A stretch of DNA of 64,000 bases. Source: Methylibium petroleiphilum PM1. GTDB lineage: Bacteria; Pseudomonadota; Gammaproteobacteria; Burkholderiales; Burkholderiaceae_C. Numbering within the stretch: the stretch's first letter is position 1; every line of letters starts with the position of its first letter. The position numbers were made by a program, and so were the translations under genes. The stretch spans positions 1,922,001-1,986,000 of the forward strand of contig NC_008825.1 in assembly GCF_000015725.1 (NCBI RefSeq), written 5' to 3'. Below the pieces are notes generated by a model. That model was not told where the DNA came from, did not search any database, and saw nothing but the letters and a program-made list of their open reading frames with translations. Shown piece by piece: positions 11,677-25,585 of this stretch.

Positions 11677-12768
11677 ATGACCACCCCCGCGTTGCGCATC
11701 TACGCCGGCCGCAGCGCCCGCGCCCACCTGGCCGAACACGGCCTGCGGCCGCAGGACGTGCGGGTGGTGGCCGGTGCCGCCGGCGGTCCGAAGGGGCTGG
11801 TGCTGGGGCCGATGGACCGCTACCTGTTCGGGCAGTGGCTGGCCGGCAGCACGCACACGGTCCACCTCGCCGGGGCGTCGATCGGTGCGTGGCGCATGGC
11901 GACGGCCGCGCTGGCCGATCCGCGGGCCGGCTTCGCGCGACTGACCGAGGACTACATCGCGCAGACCTACGAACTCGACCCCGGCCGCACGCTGCCGAAC
12001 GCGGCCCAGGTCAGCCGCGGCTTCGAGCAGGAGCTGCGCGCCTTCTTCGACGGACAGGTCGAGGCGCTGCTGGCCCATCCGCGCTACCGCCTGCACATCG
12101 TCACCTCGCGAGGCCGCCACGTGCTCGGCCGCGAGGGCCGCGTGCGCACGCCGCTCGGCTATGCCGGCGCGCTGCTGAGCAACGCGCTCAGCCGCCGCAC
12201 GCTCGGCGCCTGGCTGGAGCGCGTGGTGTTCTCCTCGCCGGGCGAGGCGCTGCCGGTCGACCTGAGCGACCTGCGCCACCGGCAGGTGCGACTGACGGCG
12301 GAGAACTTCCGCCCGGCCCTGCTGGCGTCGTGCTCGATCCCGTTCGCGCTGAAGGCGGTGCACGATATCCCCGGCGCACCGCCCGGAGCCTACTGGGATG
12401 GCGGCATCACCGACTACCACCTGCACTGGAACTACCCCTCGATCAACCGCGGCGCCGCACCCGGCCTGGTGCTGTACCCGCATTTCCAGAAGGCGGTGGT
12501 GCCCGGCTGGCTCGACAAGTCCCTGAAGCACCGCCACCACGCCACGCCTTTCCTCGACAACGTGATGGTGCTGGCGCCCGACCCGGCCTGGGTGCGCACG
12601 CTGCCGCACGGCAAGCTGCCCGACCGCAGCGATTTCAAGCGTTATGCCACCGACCTGGCCGGCCGCATGGCGGTGTGGCGCCGTGCGGTGGCCGAGAGCG
12701 AGCGGCTGGCCGACGACCTGGCTGTTGCGGTGGCGGCCGGGCCGCGGTTGACGGTCGAGCCGCTCTGA
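11677..12768 (+). CDS. Patatin-like phospholipase family protein
   Basis: A 363-aa predicted serine lipid hydrolase. The oxyanion-hole-like GAAGGPKGL comes at residues 33-41 and the nucleophile elbow G66-A-S68-I-G70; the catalytic-dyad Asp is in DGG at 241-243. This Ser/Asp arrangement defines the patatin fold. No signal peptide or membrane segment is visible, so it is probably cytosolic. Substrate is unknown. It is divergent from opgG with ~230 bases between the starts and is followed 31 bases later by a DUF1653 gene. Confidence 0.85.
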   Translation: MTTPALRIYAGRSARAHLAEHGLRPQDVRVVAGAAGGPKGLVLGPMDRYLFGQWLAGSTHTVHLAGASIGAWRMATAALADPRAGFARLTEDYIAQTYELDPGRTLPNAAQVSRGFEQELRAFFDGQVEALLAHPRYRLHIVTSRGRHVLGREGRVRTPLGYAGALLSNALSRRTLGAWLERVVFSSPGEALPVDLSDLRHRQVRLTAENFRPALLASCSIPFALKAVHDIPGAPPGAYWDGGITDYHLHWNYPSINRGAAPGLVLYPHFQKAVVPGWLDKSLKHRHHATPFLDNVMVLAPDPAWVRTLPHGKLPDRSDFKRYATDLAGRMAVWRRAVAESERLADDLAVAVAAGPRLTVEPL

Positions 12769-12799
12769 GCCCTGCCGCGCGTCGCGCGACAATCGCGGC

Positions 12800-13057
12800 A
12801 TGGCTCTCGACGATCCGCTGTCCCCGCTGCCCGAGATCGCGCTCGGCACCTACGTCCACTACAAGGGCGCACGCTACGAGGTGCTCGGCGTCGTGCGGCA
12901 CAGCGAGACTCTCGAGCCGCTGGTGCTCTACCGCCCGCTGTACGGCGACCACGGCCTGTGGGTGCGGCCGTTCACGATGTTCACAGAATCGCTGATGGTG
13001 GACGGCCTGCTGCGCCCGCGCTTTGCGTTCGAGCACGGCGGCACCGCGATCGACTGA
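12800..13057 (+). CDS. DUF1653 domain protein
   Basis: An 85-aa protein fitting the DUF1653 family (PF07866): GTYVHYKGARYEVLGVVRHSETLEPLVLY is split here as G-x-Y-x-H-Y-K-G-x-x-Y then V-R-H-S-E-T-x-E, followed by YGDHGLWVRP and a final MF-x-E segment. These are small beta-rich proteins of unknown role. It follows the patatin-like gene closely and could share its transcript. Confidence 0.88.
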   Translation: MALDDPLSPLPEIALGTYVHYKGARYEVLGVVRHSETLEPLVLYRPLYGDHGLWVRPFTMFTESLMVDGLLRPRFAFEHGGTAID

Positions 13058-13172
13058 GCGGCGCCCGGGACCGCTCCCGCCGGTCGTCTTTACCTGGCAG
13101 CAATCAACGCCCCGTCGCGCACGGCGTTGAGAAGGGATGGGCCCGGCATCCGGGCCGCTGCGGAGACCCTTC

Positions 13173-13430
13173 ATGTCCAACTTCCTTTCCCTGTGGCGCC
13201 GGGCCCGGTTCGGCGCGCTGCTGATCCCGGCCCTGCTGGGCGGCTGTTATGTGGTGCCGGTCGTGCCGGTGCAGCGGCCCATCTACGGGCCGGGCTACGA
13301 CCGGCCCTACCAGAGGCCCTACTACCGCGGCTATTACCGCGTCGGCGAGGCGGCGGCGCCGGTGGTGGCGTCGGCCGCCGCGACCGGCGCGCTCGAGCCT
13401 CACATCGAGGCGGCCAGCATGTCCCGGTAA
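13173..13430 (+). CDS. Small putative outer-membrane lipoprotein
   Basis: An 85-aa protein with a basic start (LWRRARFG), a hydrophobic stretch and a lipobox ending ALLGGC, so Cys25 is the likely lipidated residue. After this comes a Tyr/Pro/Arg-rich run (repeats of RPY and GYY). I know no family for it, but Tyr-rich small lipoproteins are common in Burkholderiales. Its last ~10 codons overlap the 3' end of the convergent alcohol dehydrogenase (31 bases), so the C-terminus is the least certain part. Confidence 0.6.
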   Translation: MSNFLSLWRRARFGALLIPALLGGCYVVPVVPVQRPIYGPGYDRPYQRPYYRGYYRVGEAAAPVVASAAATGALEPHIEAASMSR

Positions 13431-14536
13431 TCGTCGGCGCTCGCAAGACGCGGGTTGGTCTTGTGGCAGTGGTCGAGCAGGGCGCCGCTGACGATGCGCT
13501 CCTGCCATGCTGCATCTACCCCCATCGCAGCCAGGCCGCCGGGCAGGCCGAGCCGGGCGTTCATGTCGACGAGCGCCGCCGGCAGGTCGGCGGCCGAAGC
13601 CAGGCCCATCGCCTGGGCCATGCGTTCCAGGCGTCGCTCGCCGCGCACGCTGTCGGCGTCGGCGTTGAAGCGCACGACGGTCGGCAGGAACATCGCATTG
13701 AGGGTGCCGTGGTGCAGCCGCGGGTCGATGCCGCCGAGGCTGTGCGACAGCGAGTGCACGCAGCCCAGCCCCTTCTGGAAGGCCATCGCGCCCTGCATCG
13801 ACGCGCTCATCATCTGGCGCCGCGCCTCACGGTCGCCGCCGTTGCGGGTGGCGCGCTCGATGTGGGCCCAGGCTCGCGCCAGGCCGTCGAGCGCGATGCC
13901 GTCGGCTGGAGGATTGAAGGCCGCCGACATGAAGGTCTCCATGCAGTGCGCCACCGCGTCCATGCCCGTGGCGGCGGTGAGGCCGGACGGCAGGCCGAGC
14001 GTCAACTCCGGGTCGCAGATCGCTGCCTTGGGCACCAGGTGCCAGGAATGGAAGCCGAGCTTGCGGTGGTCGTCGACGATCACGATCGCGCCGCGCGCCA
14101 CCTCGCTGCCGGTGCCGGCGGTGGTCGGCACGGCGATCAGTGGGGCTGCCGCCGCGGTGATCTTCGGCGAGCCGCCTTCGATGGTGGCGTAGGTCTTCAG
14201 CTCGCCGGGGTGGGTGGCCAGGATCGCCAGCCCCTTGGCCAGGTCGATGCTCGAGCCGCCGCCCACGGCCACCAGCCCGTCGGCGCGGTGCGCGTCCCAG
14301 GCCTCGCGGGCCGCGCGCACGGCCGCCTCGGTGGGATTGGACGGGGTGCCGTCGAACACCGCGACGGGCAGGTCCTTCATCGCGTCGAGCGCCTTCTGCA
14401 GCACGCCGGCGGCACGCACCCCGGCGTCGGTGATCACGAGCGGACGGCAGATGCCGACACGTGCGCACTCGGCAGCAAGCTCGCGCACCGCGCCGAAATC
14501 GAACTGGACCTGGGTGATGTAGAAGATGCTGGCCAT
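13400..14536 (-). CDS. Iron-containing alcohol dehydrogenase
   Basis: A 378-aa cytosolic NAD(P)-dependent group III alcohol dehydrogenase. The cofactor-binding GGGSSID lies at residues 92-98 and PTTAGTGSE at 137-145. The metal ligands fit the family: Asp193 and His197 in GMDAVAH, then the His of SLSH and the His of LHHG. The substrate is not determined; relatives reduce small aldehydes or maleylacetate. The start at 14536 precedes the first beta strand. It is divergent from the esterase gene at 14601, with only 64 bases between the starts. Confidence 0.93.
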   Translation of the reverse strand: MASIFYITQVQFDFGAVRELAAECARVGICRPLVITDAGVRAAGVLQKALDAMKDLPVAVFDGTPSNPTEAAVRAAREAWDAHRADGLVAVGGGSSIDLAKGLAILATHPGELKTYATIEGGSPKITAAAAPLIAVPTTAGTGSEVARGAIVIVDDHRKLGFHSWHLVPKAAICDPELTLGLPSGLTAATGMDAVAHCMETFMSAAFNPPADGIALDGLARAWAHIERATRNGGDREARRQMMSASMQGAMAFQKGLGCVHSLSHSLGGIDPRLHHGTLNAMFLPTVVRFNADADSVRGERRLERMAQAMGLASAADLPAALVDMNARLGLPGGLAAMGVDAAWQERIVSGALLDHCHKTNPRLASADDYRDMLAASM

Positions 14537-14600
14537 GCTGGAGTGCCTCGGGGCGCGCGGTTCGAGCCGGAAACGGCGGCTGCCAGTATGCTCGCGGCCG

Positions 14601-15563
14601 ATGCCGTCCGCCGCCTTCCAGCCGCCCCAGCACGGACTGACCCCGACGATGCGCGACGTGCTCGACCGCATGCGCCGCGCCGGCCGGCCACCGCTGCACA
14701 CGATGAGCGTCGACGCCGCGCGCGAGGCCTACCGGCTCGGTGCCGAGATCCTGGATCTGCCGCGGGTGGCGCTGGCGCGCGTCGAGGACCTGCTCGTCCC
14801 GGCGCGCGACGGCCACCTTCTGCCGGCGCGCCTGTATGCACCGAGCAGCGCGCGCCTGCCGGTGCTGCTCTACCTGCACGGCGGCGGTTTCACGATCGGT
14901 AGCCTGGACACCCATGACAGCCTGTGCCGGCAGCTCGCGCTGCAGGGTGGCGCGGCGGTGCTGTCGCTGGACTACCGGCTTGCGCCGGAGCACCGCTTTC
15001 CGGCCGCGGTCGACGATGCCTGGGACGCGCTGCAGTGGGTGGCGCGCGAGGGCGGGGCGAGGCTGGGGCTCGACGACACGCGCCTCGCGGTCGGCGGTGA
15101 CAGTGCCGGCGGCACGCTGTCCGCGGTGTGCGCACTGATGGCGCGCGATGCCGCTCTGCCGCTGGCGCTGCAGCTGCTGTTCTACCCGGGCACCGCCGCC
15201 CGGCAGGACAGCGACTCGCACCGCCGCTTTGCCGAGGGCGTGCTGCTGGCGCGGCCGCTGATCGACTGGTTCTTCGGCCACTACATCGCGACCGAGCACC
15301 GCGAGGACTGGCGCTTCGCCCCGCTGCTCGCACCCGACCACGGCGGTGTCGCGCCGGCCTGGATCGGCCTGGCCGAATGCGATCCGCTGGTCGACGAGGG
15401 CGTGGCCTACGGCGACGTGCTGCGCGCCGCGGGCGTGCCGGTGCAGCTGGAGCTGTGGCGCGGCGTGGTCCACGATTTCATCAAGATGGGCCGCGCGGTG
15501 CCGGAGGCGCGCCAGGCGCACGCCGCGGCGGCCCGGGCACTGAGGGAGGCCTTCTCGCCATGA
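14601..15563 (+). CDS. Alpha/beta hydrolase of the hormone-sensitive lipase family
   Basis: A 320-aa carboxylesterase. The HSL-type oxyanion motif HGGGF starts at His93, the nucleophile elbow GDSAGG has Ser168, and Asp261 (CDPLVDEG) and His291 (VVHDF) complete the triad. An N-terminal cap helix region (RPPLHTMSVDAARE) is as expected. No signal peptide, so cytosolic. The ATG at 14601 is preferred over upstream in-frame ATGs because those lie within the promoter region of the divergent dehydrogenase. Its stop overlaps the next gene's start as ATGA. Confidence 0.92.
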   Translation: MPSAAFQPPQHGLTPTMRDVLDRMRRAGRPPLHTMSVDAAREAYRLGAEILDLPRVALARVEDLLVPARDGHLLPARLYAPSSARLPVLLYLHGGGFTIGSLDTHDSLCRQLALQGGAAVLSLDYRLAPEHRFPAAVDDAWDALQWVAREGGARLGLDDTRLAVGGDSAGGTLSAVCALMARDAALPLALQLLFYPGTAARQDSDSHRRFAEGVLLARPLIDWFFGHYIATEHREDWRFAPLLAPDHGGVAPAWIGLAECDPLVDEGVAYGDVLRAAGVPVQLELWRGVVHDFIKMGRAVPEARQAHAAAARALREAFSP

Positions 15564-16423
15564 CGCTCCAACGCAGCGATTTCCGCCATCTGCACGCCCT
15601 GCGGGTGCGCTGGGCCGAGGTGGACATGCAGCAGATCGTGTTCAACGGCCACTATCTGATGTACTTCGACACCGCGCTGGCCGACTACTGGCGTGCGCTG
15701 GCCCTGCCTTACGCCGAGTCGATGCAGCACTTCGGCGGCGACCTGTATGTGCGCAAGGCGACGCTGGACTACCAGGGCTCGGCGCGCTACGACGACGTGC
15801 TCGACATCGGCATCCGCTGCACCCGCATCCGCACCTCATCGCTGCTGTTCCACGGCGCGGTGATGCGCGGCAACGACCTGCTGGTCAGCGGCGAGCTGGT
15901 CTACGTGTTCGCCGACCCGGCCACGCAGACCAGCCGGCCGGTGCCGCCGGCGCTGCGCGAGGTGTTGGAAGGCTTCGAGGCCGGCCAGTCCATGCTCGAG
16001 GTCCGCACCGGGGACTGGTCCACGCTGGGCGAGGCGGCGCGTTCGATCCGCACCGAGGTCTTCATCGACGAGCAGCGCATCCCGGCCGCGATGGAGTGGG
16101 ACGCCTCCGATGCCACCGCGCTGCATGCGGTGGCCTGCAACCGCCTGGGCTTCCCGCTGGCAACCGGCCGTCTGGCGCAGGAGGCGCCGGGCCTGGCCCG
16201 CATCGGGCGCATGGCGGTGCGCCGGCCGCTGCGCGGCGGCCGGGCCGGGCGTGCGGTGCTGGACGCGCTGATCGCGCTGGCCGCCCGGCGCGGCGACGGC
16301 GAGATCGTGCTGAGCGCCCAGCTCTCGGCCGTGCCGTTCTACGCACGCGCCGGCTTCACGCAGAGCGGGCCGGGCTTCGAGGAAGCGGGCATCCCGCACG
16401 TGGAGATGCGCCGCAGCCTGTAG
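15560..16423 (+). CDS. Fusion of a 4HBT acyl-CoA thioesterase and a GNAT acetyltransferase
   Basis: A 287-aa two-domain protein. Residues 1-~140 are a hotdog-fold YbgC/FadM-like thioesterase with RWAEVDMQQIVFNGHYL, where Asp22 is the usual catalytic residue. Residues ~150-287 are a GNAT domain of the ElaA-like kind (IRTEVFIDEQRIPAAMEWD, then RIGRMAVRRPLRGGRAGRA, the acetyl-CoA loop). It is translationally coupled to the esterase upstream, which suggests both act on acyl esters or thioesters. The physiological substrate is unknown. The fusion is continuous, with no sign of a frameshift. Confidence 0.88.
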   Translation: MTLQRSDFRHLHALRVRWAEVDMQQIVFNGHYLMYFDTALADYWRALALPYAESMQHFGGDLYVRKATLDYQGSARYDDVLDIGIRCTRIRTSSLLFHGAVMRGNDLLVSGELVYVFADPATQTSRPVPPALREVLEGFEAGQSMLEVRTGDWSTLGEAARSIRTEVFIDEQRIPAAMEWDASDATALHAVACNRLGFPLATGRLAQEAPGLARIGRMAVRRPLRGGRAGRAVLDALIALAARRGDGEIVLSAQLSAVPFYARAGFTQSGPGFEEAGIPHVEMRRSL

Positions 16424-16498
16424 CGCGCCGGCATCGGCCGCGCTTGGTGCGACCGGCGCTGCGAGGCATCATGCCGGGATCATGACGAGGCAGCCCCG

Positions 16499-17005
16499 AT
16501 GAGCACCGCAAGCGACGCACTGTTCAAGAAACTGGCCAACGACCTGGGCGTGGAGTTCTCCGAGGAGATTCGCGCCGTGCCGCACTACGAGGTGTCGGTC
16601 GAGCACGACGGCATCCTCTACGTCAGCGGCCAGATCCCGCGCATCCGCGGTGCGGTAGCGGTGGCAGGGCGCGTCGGCGCCGAGATCTCGCGCGAGGAGG
16701 CCCGCCATGCGGCCCGCATCTGCGTGGTGAAGGCGCTGGCCGTCGTGCGCCAGGCCGCCGGCGGCGACCTGAGCCGCGTGAAGCGCATCCTGCGCATGAC
16801 GGTCTACGTGCAGAGCGCGCCGAACTTCACCGAGCACAGCGAGGTGGCCGACGCCGCCTCGGACATTCTCTACACGCTGTTCCAGCCGGGCGGCGGCCAC
16901 ACCCGCACCACGGTCGGCGTGGCCCAGCTGCCCAAGAACGCGGCGGTCGAGATCGACATGATCGTCGCGCTGGGCGACCGCGAGGCGGGCAGCAGCACGT
17001 TCTGA
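16499..17005 (+). CDS. RidA/YjgF-family protein
   Basis: A 168-aa cytosolic member of the Rid superfamily. Typical segments are ILYVSGQIPRIRG, ARICVVKALAVV, RVKRILRMTVYVQSAPNF and HTRTTVGVAQLPKNAAVEIDMIVAL; the Arg in TRTTVGV is the residue that defines active RidA-like enamine deaminases. At 168 aa it belongs to the longer YjgH/TdcF-like group. Whether it deaminates 2-aminoacrylate is inferred only. It stands alone between the fusion gene and the convergent ABC-F gene. Confidence 0.9.
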   Translation: MSTASDALFKKLANDLGVEFSEEIRAVPHYEVSVEHDGILYVSGQIPRIRGAVAVAGRVGAEISREEARHAARICVVKALAVVRQAAGGDLSRVKRILRMTVYVQSAPNFTEHSEVADAASDILYTLFQPGGGHTRTTVGVAQLPKNAAVEIDMIVALGDREAGSSTF

Positions 17006-17031
17006 GCGGCCGGGGCGGACCGCGCGGCGGT

Positions 17032-22226
<5,195 letters not shown>

Positions 22227-22278
22227 CGCACCGACCCTTCCCGTTGAGTGTTCCGGTCGCCGTTCCGGCGCCGTTCGA

Positions 22279-23106
22279 TCAGGCGCCGCGCAGCAACTCG
22301 TTGATGCTGGTCTTGGCGCGCGTCTGCGCATCGACCTTCTTGACGATCACCGCACAGTACAACGAGTACTTGCCGTCCGCGCTGGGCAAATTACCGGAAA
22401 CCACGACCGAACCCGCCGGCACGCGGCCGTAGCTCACCTCGCCGGTGGCGCGGTCGTAGATCTTGGTGCTCTGGCCGATGTAGACGCCCATGCTGATCAC
22501 CGAGTTCTCCTCGACGATCACGCCTTCCACCACCTCGGAGCGGGCGCCGATGAAGCAGTTGTCCTCGATGATGGTCGGGTTGGCCTGCAGCGGCTCCAGC
22601 ACGCCGCCGATGCCCACGCCGCCCGACAGGTGCACGTTCTTGCCGATCTGCGCGCAGGAGCCCACCGTCGCCCACGTGTCGACCATGGTGTTCTCGTCGA
22701 CGTAGGCGCCGATGTTCACGTAGCTGGGCATCAGCACCGCGCCCTTGGCGATGTAGCTGCCGCGCCGGGCCACTGCCGGCGGCACCACGCGCACGCCGGT
22801 GGCCCGCATCGCGGCCTCGTCGAGGTGGGCGAACTTGGTGTCGACCTTGTCGAAGAAGCCCAGGTCGCCGGCCCGCATGATCTTGTTGTCGGTCAGTCGG
22901 AAGCTCAGCAGCACCGCCTTCTTGACCCACTGGTTCACCTGCCACTGGCCGACGCCCTGGCGCTCGGCCACGCGCAGGCGGCCCTTGTTCAGGTCGGAGA
23001 TGACCTGCTCGACCGCCTCGCGCACTTCGGGCGCGTTGGCCGCGGTGATGGTGGCGCGGGATTCCCACGCGGCGTCGATGGTCGATTGCAGTTGGGTATG
23101 GGACAT
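22279..23106 (-). CDS. dapD: 2,3,4,5-tetrahydropyridine-2,6-dicarboxylate N-succinyltransferase
   Basis: DapD (275 aa) uses succinyl-CoA to acylate tetrahydrodipicolinate in the lysine pathway. The N-terminal helical domain is followed by a left-handed beta-helix of hexapeptide repeats (for example [19 protein letters not shown] and [15 protein letters not shown]), the trimer core. Length is normal. It starts 7 bases after the dapC stop, so dapC-dapD are one transcript in pathway order. Confidence 0.97.
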   Translation of the reverse strand: MSHTQLQSTIDAAWESRATITAANAPEVREAVEQVISDLNKGRLRVAERQGVGQWQVNQWVKKAVLLSFRLTDNKIMRAGDLGFFDKVDTKFAHLDEAAMRATGVRVVPPAVARRGSYIAKGAVLMPSYVNIGAYVDENTMVDTWATVGSCAQIGKNVHLSGGVGIGGVLEPLQANPTIIEDNCFIGARSEVVEGVIVEENSVISMGVYIGQSTKIYDRATGEVSYGRVPAGSVVVSGNLPSADGKYSLYCAVIVKKVDAQTRAKTSINELLRGA

Positions 23107-23112
23107 GGAGAC

Positions 23113-24315
23113 TCAGCTGGACTGGATGAAGGAAACGATGCGTTCGGCCGCTTCGACGCATTCGTCGATGCCGGCCACGAGCGCCATGCGGATGCGCCCC
23201 TGGCCAGGGTTCGTGCCCTGCGCCTCGCGGGCGAGGTAGCTGCCGGGCAGCACCGCCACATTGTATTGAGCGAGCAGCTCGCGGGCGAAGCGGATGTCGC
23301 TGCCGCCGCAGACGGCCGCCGGCAACCTGGCCCACAGGTAGAAGCCGGCATCGGGCAGCGCGACGTCCAGCACGCTGGCGAGCCTCGGCGTCACTTGCTC
23401 GAATTTCTGGCGGTAGAGCGCCCGGTTGGCCGCCACGTGGGCCTCGTCGCCCCAGGCCGCGAGGCTGGCGCGCTGCACCGCCGGGCCCATGGCGGCACCG
23501 TGGTAGGTGCGGTACAGCAGGAAGGCCTTCAGGATTGCCGCGTCGCCGGCCACGAAGCCCGAGCGCAGCCCCGGCACGTTGGAACGCTTGGACAGGCTGG
23601 TGAAGGCGATCAGGCGCCGGAAGTCGCTGCGCCCCAGCGCCAGCGCGGCCTGCAGGCTGCCGAGCGGTGGCTCGTCACGAAAGTAGATTTCCGAGTAGCA
23701 CTCGTCGGAGGCGATCACGAAGCCATGCCGGTCCGACAGCTCGAACAGCCGCTGCCATTCGTCGAGCGGCATCACCGCGCCGGTCGGGTTGCCCGGCGAA
23801 CAGACGTAGAGCAGTTGGGTGCGGGCCCAGGTGGCGTCGTCGATGGCCGACCAGTCCACCGCGAAATTGCGCGCCGGGTCGCTGTTGGCGAACACCGTCT
23901 GCGCACCGGCGAGCAGCGCCGCGCCTTCGTAGATCTGATAGAACGGGTTGGGGCAGACGACGGTGGCGCCGGGGCGCGTGGGGTCGATGACGGTCTGCGC
24001 CAGTGCGAACAGGGCCTCGCGCGAGCCGTTGACCGGCAGCAGCTGCGTCGACGCGTCGAGCGTGACGCCGTAGCGCCGGTGCACCCAGGCGGCGCACGCC
24101 TCGCGCAGCGCCGGCTCGCCGGCCGTGGCCGGGTAGCTGGCCAGGCCGTCCAACGCTGCAGTGAGCGCCTCGCGGATGAAGGGAGGCGTCGGATGCTTGG
24201 GCTCGCCGATACCGAGGCTGATGGGCCGCAGCGCCGGATTCGGCAGCACGTCGCGGGTCAGTTCGCGCAGCCGCTCGAACGGGTAGGGCTGCAAGCGGGA
24301 AAGCAGGGGGTTCAT
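23113..24315 (-). CDS. dapC: Succinyldiaminopimelate transaminase
   Basis: A 400-aa class I PLP aminotransferase, called DapC from its place just upstream of dapD and from family wording (PISLGIGEPKHPTP, CSPGNPTGAVM, IASDECYSEIYF). The PLP lysine is in FTSLSKRSNVPGLRSGF. The reaction converts N-succinyl-2-amino-6-ketopimelate to N-succinyl-LL-diaminopimelate. It is divergent from the OhrR-like gene, with 97 bases between the starts that must hold both promoters. Confidence 0.93.
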   Translation of the reverse strand: MNPLLSRLQPYPFERLRELTRDVLPNPALRPISLGIGEPKHPTPPFIREALTAALDGLASYPATAGEPALREACAAWVHRRYGVTLDASTQLLPVNGSREALFALAQTVIDPTRPGATVVCPNPFYQIYEGAALLAGAQTVFANSDPARNFAVDWSAIDDATWARTQLLYVCSPGNPTGAVMPLDEWQRLFELSDRHGFVIASDECYSEIYFRDEPPLGSLQAALALGRSDFRRLIAFTSLSKRSNVPGLRSGFVAGDAAILKAFLLYRTYHGAAMGPAVQRASLAAWGDEAHVAANRALYRQKFEQVTPRLASVLDVALPDAGFYLWARLPAAVCGGSDIRFARELLAQYNVAVLPGSYLAREAQGTNPGQGRIRMALVAGIDECVEAAERIVSFIQSS

Positions 24316-24412
24316 GCGGGCGGATTATCCTGCGGGCTGCATCGTGAACGGCCCGCCCGACACCGCGATTCTTTCGTGTGCAAAATGCTTGCGGACGAAC
24401 CAACGCCACCGC

Positions 24413-24892
24413 ATGAGCCAGACACGCCGACTTCCCGCATCGCTTCCGGCCGACGCTTCGGACCTGGCGCTCGACGGCCAGTTGTGCTTTGCGCTGTACG
24501 CCGCGTCGCTGGCAATGACCAAGGTCTACCGGCCGCTTCTCGCGCGCATCGGCCTGACCTATCCGCAGTACGTGGTGCTGCTGGCGCTTTGGGAGTGCGA
24601 CGGGCTCAATATCGGTGAGCTCGGCGAGCGCGTCTCGCTCGATTCAGGCACGCTGACGCCGCTGCTCAAGCGCATGCAGGCGCTCGGCCTGATCGAGCGC
24701 ACCCGCAGCGCCGCCGACGAGCGCCAGGTGCTGATCACGCTGACGCGGGCCGGGCGTGATCTCAGCACCGCCGCGTTGGCCATCCAGGAGCAGGTGGCCT
24801 GCGCGACGGCCTGTTCCAACCGGGAGCGCCAAGGCTTGACGCAGGCGCTGCAGCAGTTGAGGGCGGCGCTGCTCTCGAACGCCGACACCTGA
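24413..24892 (+). CDS. MarR-family regulator, OhrR-like
   Basis: A 159-aa winged-helix regulator. The segment DGQLCFALYAASLAM carries an N-terminal Cys in the position of the peroxide-sensing Cys of OhrR, followed by YRPLLARIGLTYPQYVVLLALWE and the wing LGLIERTRSAADERQVLI. OhrR derepresses an organic-hydroperoxide reductase when the Cys is oxidised. No ohr gene lies next to it here, which is unusual, so the target is unknown. Start ATG at 24413 gives a normal N-terminus. Confidence 0.88.
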   Translation: MSQTRRLPASLPADASDLALDGQLCFALYAASLAMTKVYRPLLARIGLTYPQYVVLLALWECDGLNIGELGERVSLDSGTLTPLLKRMQALGLIERTRSAADERQVLITLTRAGRDLSTAALAIQEQVACATACSNRERQGLTQALQQLRAALLSNADT

Positions 24893-24913
24893 AGGCCCGG
24901 CCGCGGGCCTCGC

Positions 24914-25399
24914 TCAGGTCGGCAGCCCGCGCTCCGTGGCGTGCTGCGGCAGCACGACGAGCGGTTCGGGCTTCCAGCCCTTCTTGCGGTGCTCCGCGAC
25001 CACGTTGGTGTAGATGCCGCCGCGCACGTACCACCTGGCAGTGATGCGGGCGAAGCGCGGCGCGGTGGTCTCGACGATCTTGCCGAGGATGTCGTTGGTG
25101 ACCTTCTCGTGGAAGGCGCCCTCGTCGCGGAAGCTCCACATGTACATCTTCAGGCTCTTGAGTTCGACGCACAGCCCGTCGGCAATCATGTCGATCGTGA
25201 AGTGCGCGAAGTCGGGTTGCCCGGTCAGCGGGCACAGGCAGGTGAACTCTGGGATCTGGAACTGGATGACGTAGTCGCGCTCCGGCGCCGGGTTCGGGAA
25301 CACATGCAGTTCCTTGCTCGGCGCGGTGGGCGGATTGGGGGGCATCGGGCGCTGCCGGGGCGGCGTGCGCGGGCTGGATTTCTTGGCGGTCTTGGCCAT
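24914..25399 (-). CDS. queF: NADPH-dependent 7-cyano-7-deazaguanine reductase
   Basis: QueF (161 aa, short unimodular type) reduces preQ0 to preQ1 in queuosine tRNA modification. The active-site Cys is in [16 protein letters not shown], with the substrate Asp in the same motif, and the NADPH-binding E-L-K-S-L-K motif follows. The first ~25 residues are Lys/Pro-rich and probably disordered. It is divergent from smc. Confidence 0.95.
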   Translation of the reverse strand: MAKTAKKSSPRTPPRQRPMPPNPPTAPSKELHVFPNPAPERDYVIQFQIPEFTCLCPLTGQPDFAHFTIDMIADGLCVELKSLKMYMWSFRDEGAFHEKVTNDILGKIVETTAPRFARITARWYVRGGIYTNVVAEHRKKGWKPEPLVVLPQHATERGLPT

Positions 25400-25439
25400 G
25401 GTTCGACGCCGCTGCACATCCCGCGCAGTCGACGTTTGC

Positions 25440-25503
25440 TTGCAGTTCAGGGGAGGGCCCGATGCTATCATCCCGAGCACTCTCAAGCCGGCTCGCGAGC
25501 CGG
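25440..25503 (+). promoter_or_regulatory. Putative smc promoter and leader palindrome
   Basis: The 186-base gap between the queF and smc starts holds a plausible sigma-70 pair: TTGCAG at 25440-25445 and an extended -10 TGCTATCAT at 25463-25471. Downstream, 25488-25503 is a perfect 16-base palindrome (CCGGCTCG then CGAGCCGG) followed by TTTCTC, which could form a leader hairpin. The smc start is 83 bases further on, so the transcript would have a long 5' leader. Promoter calls by eye in GC-rich DNA are tentative. Confidence 0.4.
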
Positions 25504-25585
25504 TTTCTCATTACAAATCAACGAGTTAGCGGCGCAGTGCGGGGCCACGCAACAGCCCGGCGCAGCGCCCTGCGAACCGCCCGCG

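Noticed and set aside
13400-13430. Frameshift or fusion between the small lipoprotein and the dehydrogenase
   Set aside because: The genes are on opposite strands and simply overlap at their 3' ends by 31 bases.
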